Origin: Ruminococcus sp. UBA4275
Lineage (GTDB): Bacteria > Bacillota > Clostridia > Oscillospirales > Ruminococcaceae
Length of the DNA: 9,733 bases
Direction: 5' to 3'
Assembly: GCA_002395085.1 (NCBI GenBank)
Contig: DGVV01000053.1
Span: 1 to 9,733, forward strand
Part shown: positions 1-4,426 of the stretch, piece after piece
Layout of the letters: each line of letters begins with the position of its first letter
Numbering within the stretch: position 1 is the stretch's first letter
Notes under the pieces: generated by a model
Databases searched by the model: none
What the model was told of the DNA's origin: nothing
Seen by the model: the letters and a program-made list of their open reading frames with translations, nothing else
Program-made: the position numbers and the translations under genes

Positions 1-1
1 G

Positions 2-469
2 ATGAGCGATAACAATGACGGACTCTATGTAAGGCTCTTCACGGAACGTGAGGAGCCGGAGGACTATGAACGTTACATACACGGGCCTGAGCCTGATTCG
101 GACACGATCGGCAAAGCATTGAAGCGGTTTTCAGATGACAGCGGTATCACTCAGGGACAGATCTCACTGCTGACGGGGATTTCGAGGTCATGTCTTTATT
201 ACTACTGCAAAGACCAGAGGAAAATCGGCTATGAAAACCTTATATTGCTCTGTGTCGCACTCAGGCTTCACCCTCTTAGGCAGGAATATCTGTTCAGCTT
301 AACTCCCCATAAGGTACGCAAAAGCGATCCAAGATATGATATAATCCGCCTTTTCCTTGCAAACTGTGCATTTATGGAGAAATACACGGTCAAAGCTCTT
401 AATGAGACCATTAAGGCTGAGGGCAAAGAACCGCTTATCTCTAAAAAGAGGGCAGGCGGTAATGAGTAA
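2..469 (+). CDS. Helix-turn-helix regulator of the mobile element, start uncertain
   Basis: The frame gives 155 residues if it begins at the ATG at position 2. The window begins one base earlier, so no ribosome binding site can be checked and the protein may start further upstream. Residues about 37-90 look like an XRE/lambda-repressor-type helix-turn-helix: GITQGQISLLTGISRSCLYY fits helix 2, turn and recognition helix. A leucine-rich stretch (ENLILLCVALRL) follows, then a basic C-terminal tail. No signal peptide or membrane segment is seen. The stop codon overlaps the start of the next gene (ATGAGTAA), so the two are probably translationally coupled. A cytoplasmic DNA-binding role in controlling element genes is inferred from fold and position. 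The exact family was not recognised. Confidence 0.6.
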   Translation: MSDNNDGLYVRLFTEREEPEDYERYIHGPEPDSDTIGKALKRFSDDSGITQGQISLLTGISRSCLYYYCKDQRKIGYENLILLCVALRLHPLRQEYLFSLTPHKVRKSDPRYDIIRLFLANCAFMEKYTVKALNETIKAEGKEPLISKKRAGGNE

Positions 470-881
470 GTTTCAGTATACACACTTCGGTGACGAAGTT
501 CCGAGAGAGGTGGAGAAAGAATACAACCGCATGGGGCGGAGGGAGCATTACCTTGAAGAACAGGACGCTGCACATGATGTTATGTACCTTGACCACAAGG
601 ACATTAGCAGGATACCCGATTATCCTGCCGATGAGCTGTCTCCGGCTGATCTGCTCAGAGAAGCAAGGCTCTGCTATCTGCCCGTAGCATTGGAACTGAT
701 GAGAATGGACTATCCTTTTGAGTATCAGCTTATCAGGGACTATTATCTGTCTGAAAAGGCGGTATCTATGATGTACCTGGCTAAGAAGTATGCTGTGTCA
801 CCGAAGAAAGTCGAGTACAGGATCAACAAAGCTAAGACACTGCTCAAGGAGTACATCATAGCGCACGAAAATGAAGAATGA
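462..881 (+). CDS. Sigma-70 region-4-like protein of the mobile element
   Basis: This 139-residue protein is charged at its N-terminus; residues about 16-45 include EKEYNRMGRREHYLEEQDAA. It ends in a sigma region-4-like helix-turn-helix at about 88-131, where LAKKYAVSPKKVEYRINKAK resembles the -35-recognition helices of small sigma-like factors. Such short sigma-like proteins are typical of Tn916-type elements, where they sit just before xis and int (family knowledge). The start at 462 is chosen because it overlaps the upstream stop by 8 bases and because the protein from there has the usual length. A longer open frame from 357 would run inside the upstream gene and has no reason to be used. 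Activation of element promoters, perhaps the one near 1106-1114, is inferred. Confidence 0.6.
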   Translation: MSKFQYTHFGDEVPREVEKEYNRMGRREHYLEEQDAAHDVMYLDHKDISRIPDYPADELSPADLLREARLCYLPVALELMRMDYPFEYQLIRDYYLSEKAVSMMYLAKKYAVSPKKVEYRINKAKTLLKEYIIAHENEE

Positions 882-1105
882 TTTTTGTGCATAACAACGA
901 TTTTTCCTTTTCAGCCGAAAAAACACTCTCAAATCATGAGGAAATCTTCGTTTTTTTCGGTTATAGAGTAGAGGGGTGTGAGCCGTGACAGGAAATCACG
1001 GTTACGGCACTCCGAACTCCTTGCATTTGGTATCAGGGACGGCAAGACAGTTTATGCCCATTTGCTGTCTGCCGTCTGTGGTACTGATATTTTATCAAGA
1101 CTTCA

Positions 1106-1114
1106 TGTTATACT
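1106..1114 (+). promoter_or_regulatory. Extended -10 promoter for the xis-int leader
   Basis: The sequence TGTTATACT gives a TGn extension followed by TATACT (1109-1114). There is no good -35; the best match 17 bases upstream is GATATT (1086-1091), which suits an extended -10 promoter or one needing an activator. Transcription would begin near 1121 and give a roughly 190-base leader before xis. The four hairpins from 1129 onward would lie in that RNA. Confidence 0.45.
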
Positions 1115-1120
1115 CCTATT

Positions 1121-1311
1121 TTCATATTGATAGGCGATGTCCTATCGGGAGATACCCTGTGTCATGCAGGGTGTCTGCCAATAGTATATCACTATTTGGG
1201 CATAAAAATAACGGATAGACGATGTACTGCCGTTCTTACGGCATAGTATCTTGAAAACTGAATATTCATCAAGGCTATAACCTACGGGAAAGAATCAAGG
1301 AGGCTTGGCTT
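1121..1311 (+). ncRNA. Structured 5' leader of the xis-int transcript (candidate RNA element)
   Basis: Four local hairpins follow each other closely. Stem 1129-1134/1141-1146 is GATAGG with CCTATC around a 6-base loop. Stem 1151-1159/1167-1175 has 9 pairs, one a G-U, around a 7-base loop. Stem 1178-1185/1191-1199 is CCAATAGT with ACTATTTGG and one bulge. Stem 1228-1233/1238-1243 is TGCCGT with ACGGCA around a TCTT loop. None has a run of T directly after it, so none is an obvious intrinsic terminator. The density suggests a folded RNA or a set of protein sites, but I recognise no known family and cannot test folding energy or covariation. Confidence 0.35.
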
Positions 1312-1533
1312 ATGACTGACTATGAAGCCTATGACAAGATCTTTAGCAAATACCCCGATGTTGTGTCAATTAAGGACGTAAGCAAAATGCTTGGATTAGG
1401 CATAAGAAATACCTACCAGTTAGTGGCTGATGGCAAGCTCCATTCTCTTAATTGTTGTAAGAAAATCATGATAACTAAGGTTGAGGTCATAAATTACGTT
1501 CTACAATGCGCACAACAAAGGGACGACAAATGA
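1312..1533 (+). CDS. xis: Excisionase-like winged-helix DNA-binding protein (Xis)
   Basis: The 73-residue basic protein has a MerR/excisionase-type helix-turn-helix. VVSIKDVSKMLGLGIRNTYQLVADGKL (residues about 17-43) gives the two helices. IMITKVEVINYVL (about 52-64) fits the wing and final helix. Proteins of this size and fold next to tyrosine integrases act as recombination directionality factors: they bind and bend attachment-site DNA and favour excision (family knowledge). The start is supported by AAGGAGG at 1297-1303, 8 bases before the ATG. The integrase gene follows 144 bases downstream in the same direction, so the two are probably co-transcribed. The palindrome at 1259-1268 just upstream could be an operator, but that is a guess. 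The gene symbol is given by role, not by a confirmed match. Confidence 0.75.
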   Translation: MTDYEAYDKIFSKYPDVVSIKDVSKMLGLGIRNTYQLVADGKLHSLNCCKKIMITKVEVINYVLQCAQQRDDK

Positions 1534-1677
1534 GCATTATGATGACAAGTTAGTAGAATCGCATACAAGACTTTTGGAATCACTTGAAAAAGCCGTTAAT
1601 TCGCGCTATAATGGTGTTACCAACTGAAAAAAAGCAGACTTTCTACCAGCTTTCATAATGCAAGGAGGTTATTTACA
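1534..1677 (+). other. xis-int spacer with a start-less open frame and integrase arm-like repeats
   Basis: One frame (codons up to the TGA at 1625-1627) stays open from inside xis and reads NEHYDDKLVESHTRLLESLEKAVNSRYN, a coding-like, helix-prone peptide. It has no ATG, GTG or TTG with a ribosome binding site, and it lies in the +1 frame relative to xis. It may be the decayed end of a longer xis or of a lost small gene. CAACTGAAAA (1621-1630) and CTTTCTACCA (1639-1648) recur at 3192-3201 and 3205-3214 near the element end. AAGGAGG at 1662-1668 serves the integrase. Confidence 0.45.
1639..1648 (+). repeat. Arm-like repeat CTTTCTACCA, copy 1
   Basis: The identical 10-mer recurs at 3205-3214, and its first-strand complement TGGTAGAAA occurs at 3175-3183. 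Each direct copy is preceded by CAACTGAAAA (1621-1630 and 3192-3201). Tyrosine integrases of this architecture use short repeated arm sites near the element end; this role is an inference. Confidence 0.45.
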
Positions 1678-2979
1678 ATGAAAGCAAGTCTGCCCTTTAA
1701 GTACATTACCGCTGTTAAGCGTGGTAAACACTATGTGATCTTTGATTACAGAGATGATGAAGGCAACAGAAAAAGAAAATGGGTTGGCACAGGACTTCCC
1801 GAAAAGTGTAAGAAGAAAGACCTGACAGCAAAGATAGATGAGCTGGTGTCGGAGTTCTACAAGGAGTACATGGAAAACAATATCGAAAGAGCCGAGGCTT
1901 ATACTAAGGCAAAGGAAGCTGAATCCGCCAGAGCCGCTGAGACAGCTAAAGACGGATACACGTTCTTAGGTTTCTTTCAGATGTGGCTCGAAGCAATAAA
2001 GCCTACGGTTGCTGAGAATACCTATGAGGGCTATATTCATACTTCACACCGCATTATCACTTATTTTGACAAGGTTTATCCGGGGATCAAGCTCACTGAT
2101 CTGACTGCATTGGAACTTCAGCACTTCTACAACGATATGTATTCAAGCGGTCTCTCGGCTAACACGATCAAGCATTATCACGCAAATATACATAAGGCAC
2201 TCAAATATGCAGTGAAAATGAACCTGATCTCAGTTAACGAGTCGGAAAAGACGGAACGTCCAAAGATGGAAAAGTATGAAGCGATGTTCTACAACGAACA
2301 GGAGCTTGGAATGCTGTTCAACGCTTTCAGAGGAGACCGCATGGAAATCGTGGTGCTTATCGCAGCTTACTACGGACTTCGACGCAGCGAGATCATCGGT
2401 CTCAGGTGGGACGCTATCGACTTTGAAAAAGGTACGATCACGATCCGTGAAAAGGCTTATGTTGTTCGTGAGGATGACGGAAGCCGTGTCACAAAGTTCC
2501 ACAACCAGCTGAAAACAAGAGCAAGCCATAGAACACTTCCTCTTATTCCTTTTATTGGCGAACTCCTGAAAGATAAGAAGGCTCAGGACGAGTATCTTGC
2601 CAAACTTCTGAAACATGATTATTGTCACGATTATGACGATTATATCTGCACAGATCACTTTGGTAAGCTGATAACACCTGTTTATGTGACCGACCACTTC
2701 GCAAATATGATTAGGAAGCACAGGCTCAAGAAGATACGTTTTCACGATCTCAGACACTCCTGTGCAAGTCTCTTGCTTGCGAACGGTGTTCCTATGAAAG
2801 AGATACAGGAATGGTTAGGACACTCCACATTCCAGGTCACGGCTGATTTTTACAGTCACTTGGAGTACAATTCAAAGGTGAACTCAGCTAATGCGATAGC
2901 TAATGCACTCGGAACAGGATCTGTTTCAAACAAAGCAAAAGCTGATACTTCGCCCGGTCAAACTGACAGCAAAAAATAA
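1678..2979 (+). CDS. int: Tyrosine recombinase / integrase (Tn916-type architecture)
   Basis: This intact 433-residue integrase should catalyse site-specific integration and excision of the element. Residues about 1-90 form a basic arm-binding domain (KHYVIFDYRDDEGNRKRKW) and a charged linker. About 93-185 form the SAM-like core-binding domain (TFLGFFQMWLEAIKPTVAENTYEGY). About 200-400 form the catalytic domain. All expected catalytic residues can be picked out: R235 (YYGLRRSEI), K279 (QLKTRASHR), H356 and R359 (RFHDLRHS), H382 (WLGHST) and the nucleophile Y392 (DFYSHL). AAGGAGG at 1662-1668, 9 bases before the ATG, sets the start. Its 3' end abuts the terminator of a minus-strand tRNA-Leu, and the presumed recombination site lies about 320 bases beyond. 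Target choice (a tRNA-Leu anticodon arm) is inferred from the split tRNA at 3299-3339. Confidence 0.95.
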   Translation: MKASLPFKYITAVKRGKHYVIFDYRDDEGNRKRKWVGTGLPEKCKKKDLTAKIDELVSEFYKEYMENNIERAEAYTKAKEAESARAAETAKDGYTFLGFFQMWLEAIKPTVAENTYEGYIHTSHRIITYFDKVYPGIKLTDLTALELQHFYNDMYSSGLSANTIKHYHANIHKALKYAVKMNLISVNESEKTERPKMEKYEAMFYNEQELGMLFNAFRGDRMEIVVLIAAYYGLRRSEIIGLRWDAIDFEKGTITIREKAYVVREDDGSRVTKFHNQLKTRASHRTLPLIPFIGELLKDKKAQDEYLAKLLKHDYCHDYDDYICTDHFGKLITPVYVTDHFANMIRKHRLKKIRFHDLRHSCASLLLANGVPMKEIQEWLGHSTFQVTADFYSHLEYNSKVNSANAIANALGTGSVSNKAKADTSPGQTDSKK

Positions 2980-3011
2980 AAAGAACCGAGCCATTAAAAA
3001 GCCCGATTCTT
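2971..3011 (-). terminator. Intrinsic terminator of the complete tRNA-Leu
   Basis: The arms are 2981-2991 and 3001-3011. Read on the minus strand the 11-pair stem (AAGAATCGGGC with GCTCGGTTCTT) is complete with two G-U pairs, whereas on the plus strand these positions are mismatches. A T-rich tail (plus-strand AAAAAATAAAAA, 2971-2982) follows the stem on the minus strand. Both points show that it serves the minus-strand tRNA. The tail overlaps the last codons of int. Confidence 0.8.
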
Positions 3012-3023
3012 AGCTAAAAATCA

Positions 3024-3108
3024 TGGTGCCGATGGCGGGACTTGAACCCGCACACATCGCTGCGGTAGATTTTGAGTCTACTGTGTCTGCCTATTCCACC
3101 ACATCGGC
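3024..3108 (-). tRNA. tRNA-Leu (anticodon CAA), complete, inside the element
   Basis: On the minus strand the gene is 85 bases including an encoded CCA (3024-3026). The acceptor stem GCCGATG pairs perfectly with CATCGGC. The anticodon stem GTAGA/TCTAC encloses loop CTCAAAA, giving anticodon CAA for UUG codons. A long variable arm, typical of leucine tRNAs, is followed by T-stem GCGGG/CCCGC with loop TTCAAGT. Its sequence differs from the severed tRNA-Leu at 3299-3339 outside a shared GACTCAAAATC. It lies 45 bases beyond the end of int and some 190 bases inside the presumed element end, so the element seems to carry it. No strong promoter is seen directly upstream (TATTCT near 3142 is weak). 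Transcription may come from the promoter at 3351-3379. Confidence 0.95.
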
Positions 3109-3174
3109 ACATATTAAGTTTTCTTCTCTGCCGAGAAATACAGAATAAAAAAATCTGAAAAATCGGTAGACAAA

Positions 3175-3214
3175 TGGTAGAAAAAACAAGGCAACTGAAA
3201 AGTTCTTTCTACCA
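3175..3214. repeat. Inverted repeat, candidate integrase arm sites
   Basis: TGGTAGAAAAAAC (3175-3187) and GTTCTTTCTACCA (3202-3214) are inverted copies matching at 12 of 13 positions, with 14 bases between. The right copy includes the 10-mer also found at 1639-1648. CAACTGAAAA at 3192-3201 repeats 1621-1630. Near the end of the element, such sites would suit binding by the integrase N-terminal domain. As RNA on the minus strand the same repeat could form a weak hairpin. Confidence 0.5.
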
Positions 3215-3271
3215 CGTTCACCAAATTATCCCGTAGTTACGCCGTTTGAGCGATACCCAAAAACAGCCGAA

Positions 3272-3309
3272 ACTCAAAACCTCAAAAATGGGTCAAAGGA
3301 TTTTGAGTC
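3272..3309. repeat. Attachment site region (att core with inverted arms)
   Basis: GATTTTGAGTC (3299-3309) is the anticodon arm of the severed tRNA-Leu and is shared with the complete tRNA-Leu (3068-3078). An inverted partner, ACTCAAAACC (3272-3281), lies on the element side and matches GGATTTTGAGT (3298-3308) apart from one extra base. Tyrosine recombinases often use an anticodon stem-loop as attB, with the loop as the crossover region (family knowledge). The exact crossover cannot be fixed without the left junction. Confidence 0.55.
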
Positions 3310-3339
3310 CGTCACGTCTGCCAATTCCATCACGCCGGC
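3299..3339 (-). pseudogene. 5' half of a host tRNA-Leu(CAA), severed at the anticodon arm
   Basis: Read on the minus strand from 3339, the sequence has acceptor strand GCCGGCG, a leucine-type D-arm (GGAATTGGCAGAC) and anticodon arm ACGGACTCAAAATCC with anticodon CAA. After that it stops resembling a tRNA: the expected 3' stem strand TCCGT is TCCTT, and no variable arm, T-arm or matching acceptor strand follows. A strong tRNA-type promoter lies just upstream (3351-3379). This is best explained by insertion of the element into the anticodon region, with the 3' half left at the element's far end outside the window. It cannot make a functional tRNA here. Confidence 0.85.
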
Positions 3340-3350
3340 GTACCGGAAAT

Positions 3351-3379
3351 AGTATACCATAAAATCGGCACTTTGTCAA
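3351..3379 (-). promoter_or_regulatory. Promoter of the severed tRNA-Leu
   Basis: On the minus strand TTGACA (3374-3379) and TATACT (3351-3356) are separated by exactly 17 bases, close to perfect vegetative consensus. The start point would fall near 3344, about 5 bases before the tRNA 5' end at 3339. Since the insertion, transcripts from it would enter the element and could reach the complete tRNA-Leu at 3108-3024. Confidence 0.85.
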
Positions 3380-3417
3380 GCCAATCTTGCAGGACACTTC
3401 GCCTGACGGACAGAACC

Positions 3418-3457
3418 CAATGTCCCGAAGTGATCTGCAAACCGCATCGGGACATTG
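3418..3457. terminator. Perfect 11-base inverted repeat downstream of the TspO gene
   Basis: CAATGTCCCGA (3418-3428) and TCGGGACATTG (3447-3457) are perfect inverted copies with an 18-base loop. The hairpin starts 15 bases after the minus-strand TspO stop codon, where a terminator is expected. However, the T-tract (3460-3464) follows it only on the plus strand, and on the minus strand the next bases are GGGTTCTG. It may stop transcription in both directions weakly. A competing pairing, CACTTCG (3395-3401) with CGAAGTG (3426-3432), also exists. Confidence 0.5.
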
Positions 3458-3472
3458 CGTTTTTCTGCGGGA

Positions 3473-3958
3473 TTATTTCGCATTCAGCACCCAGACACCG
3501 ATATTGAGATAGAGCGCGAAACAACACCAGAGCAGATACGGAATCTGCATCCATGCGGCTGCCTTTGAGATGCGGCGGTAAACCGCAATCATCGCGAGAA
3601 TGGAAATGATCAGTCCGCCGAGCCACAGCGCGGAAAAGCCGTACCAGCCAAGCCCGAAAAACCAGATCATCCAGCAGAAAAAGAAAGTCATCTGCACTGC
3701 GTATGCAATGGCGGCGTCATCTGCACGGCGGGTATTCTGCACCTTGCTGCGCACGATTGCAAAGCCAAGCCCAATGAGAATCAGCAGCGCTGACCACGCA
3801 ATCGGGAAGACAATGCGCGGGGGCGTCAGCGGCGGTTTGCGGAGTGCATCAAAGGCGCGGAGTCCTTCCCGCGTGAGCCAGCTTGCCGCGCCGCCCGCGG
3901 CAAGACTGAACAAGATCCAGAATACAGCTTTCTTCCAGAGTTTCGGGGAATTATGCAT
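3473..3958 (-). CDS. tspO: TspO/MBR-family membrane protein (tryptophan-rich sensory protein)
   Basis: This 161-residue, very hydrophobic protein has about five membrane segments (roughly residues 10-28, 47-69, 80-101, 105-126 and 134-157). It carries the family hallmarks: KPPLTPP (41-47) leading into FPIAWSALLILIGLG, an aromatic-rich FFFCWMIWFFGLGWYGFSALW stretch, and a closing LLWCCFALYLNIGVWVLN. The usual family length is about 150-170. Bacterial TspO proteins bind porphyrins and other hydrophobic ligands and affect tetrapyrrole or stress responses; the role here is not deducible. The start at 3958 is chosen because AGGAGGT (3966-3972) lies 7 bases before it. A start 6 codons further upstream would put the ribosome binding site inside the coding region. 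The gene is divergent from the ilv operon and I found no strong promoter for it. Confidence 0.85.
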   Translation of the reverse strand: MHNSPKLWKKAVFWILFSLAAGGAASWLTREGLRAFDALRKPPLTPPRIVFPIAWSALLILIGLGFAIVRSKVQNTRRADDAAIAYAVQMTFFFCWMIWFFGLGWYGFSALWLGGLIISILAMIAVYRRISKAAAWMQIPYLLWCCFALYLNIGVWVLNAK

Positions 3959-4039
3959 AGCGTACACCTCCTGCATCTAGCATACGCAGGTGCGCGCCGG
4001 TTTATACGGCAGAGGCGGCGGCTTTTTCGCGTTTCCCTC

Positions 4040-4068
4040 TTGACAAACCCTGCAAAAGAGGGTATAAT
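4040..4068 (+). promoter_or_regulatory. Consensus promoter of the ilv operon
   Basis: TTGACA (4040-4045) and TATAAT (4063-4068) match the vegetative sigma factor consensus perfectly with a 17-base spacer. The start point is expected near 4075. Such a strong constitutive promoter fits an operon whose control lies in premature termination in the leader. Confidence 0.95.
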
Positions 4069-4075
4069 AGAATTT

Positions 4076-4378
4076 ATAAATGCGATGAAGGGAAAGAAGG
4101 CCCGCGATACGGTTTTCAGAGAGCTGCCGGATGCTGTGAGGCAGCAGCCGCCGCAGGCGATAGTCCTCCCGGAGCAGTCAGGCTGAACCTGTACGGCGCT
4201 GTCCGCACAGCATTAAGGCTGAACGGGTCTCTCCCGTTACAGGGATACGCATTCCGCAGGGCGGGATGCTGCGAGCGGGCGCATCTGAATATGCGCCAAG
4301 AAGAGTGGTACCGCGGAGTATCAGGATGCTTCGTCTCTTCCCAGCTTTACCGAAAAGTATGGGAGAGGCGTTTTTTAT
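4076..4378 (+). promoter_or_regulatory. T-box riboswitch leader controlling ilvBNCD
   Basis: The leader carries the T-box core AGAGTGGTACCGCG (4302-4315). Its TGGT bulge (4306-4309) would pair with the NCCA end of an uncharged tRNA whose discriminator base is A. Further T-box marks are the Stem I AGAGAG motif (4118-4123), an apical stem GCTGCC/GGCAGC (4123-4128/4140-4145) enclosing TGTGA, and the stem AACGGG/CCCGTT (4222-4227/4233-4238). Another hairpin, GGCGCAT/ATGCGCC (4278-4284/4291-4297), lies just before the T-box. An intrinsic terminator follows. Uncharged tRNA would stabilise the antiterminator and let transcription reach ilvB (family knowledge). A leucine, valine or isoleucine specifier is expected. 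A weak candidate is CTG (Leu) at 4189-4191 after GAAC, but I could not fold Stem I well enough to assign it. Confidence 0.92.
4332..4377 (+). terminator. T-box-controlled intrinsic terminator before ilvB
   Basis: Arm CGTCTCTTCC (4332-4341) pairs with GGGAGAGGCG (4361-4370) with two G-U pairs. A run of six T follows directly (4371-4376). It lies about 55 bases before the ilvB start. The T-box side (4302-4315) lies directly upstream of it, as expected for mutually exclusive antiterminator and terminator forms. Confidence 0.9.
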
Positions 4379-4426
4379 TTGCCCGCTTCTCCTATGGACA
4401 TCATCAGCGAAATGAGGGCTGTCACT

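Larger units (their letters stand above)
882..1311 (+). other. Gene-free, hairpin-rich spacer ahead of xis-int
   Basis: No convincing gene lies here. The spacer holds several inverted repeats. They are 915-924/950-960 (CCGAAAAAAC with GTTTTTTTCGG, one bulge), 981-988/996-1003 (8 pairs, one G-T) and 1038-1050/1065-1076 (12 pairs, one bulged A). Four more hairpins follow between 1129 and 1243. A 10-base palindrome TGAATATTCA (1259-1268) sits inside CTTGA...TCAAG (1250-1273). An extended -10 element lies at 1106-1114. The first hairpin could be a weak terminator for the upstream gene pair, because a T-tract lies in its right arm, but it has no clean run of T after it. The function of the spacer as a whole is unknown. 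Confidence 0.6.
1..3309. mobile_element. Right-hand end of an integrative (probably conjugative) element inserted in a tRNA-Leu gene
   Basis: The stretch holds, in order, an HTH regulator, a sigma-like protein, an excisionase-like protein, a tyrosine integrase and a complete tRNA-Leu. It ends at a tRNA-Leu cut in its anticodon arm (3299-3339). Its base composition is visibly more AT-rich than the GC-rich chromosome to the right. The order regulator, sigma-like, xis, int with int next to the end is known from Tn916-type elements (family knowledge). The boundary is inferred: identity to a tRNA-Leu anticodon arm starts at about 3299 when read from the left, so the crossover lies within about 3299-3309. 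The left end, the conjugation genes and any cargo are outside the window. Without them the element could equally be a mobilisable island or a prophage remnant. Confidence 0.75.

Noticed and set aside
985..1218. Open frame of 77 codons on the plus strand between the sigma-like gene and xis
   Set aside because: It has no convincing ribosome binding site, its residues look random, and it runs across several hairpins. The region is better explained as a structured spacer.
981..1243. CRISPR array or tandem repeat in the hairpin-rich spacer
   Set aside because: The stems differ in sequence and spacing, and there are no repeated direct units.
2230..2757. Minus-strand open frame of 175 codons inside int
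   Set aside because: It lies fully antisense to an integrase with all catalytic residues intact, and the translation resembles no protein I know.
3959..3976. TspO start six codons upstream of 3958
   Set aside because: The extra codons contain the AGGAGGT ribosome binding site of the ATG at 3958.
3600..3980. Plus-strand open frame of 126 codons opposite tspO
   Set aside because: It is antisense to a protein with clear family motifs and membrane segments, and it shows no features of its own.
3953..4186. Plus-strand open frame of 77 codons running through the ilv promoter and T-box
   Set aside because: It spans the promoter and folded leader RNA, so it is not a credible gene.
4379..4426. Longer ilvB starting from TTG at 4379
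   Set aside because: The start would overlap the T-run of the leader terminator and has no ribosome binding site. The ATG at 4427 has TGAGGG at good spacing.
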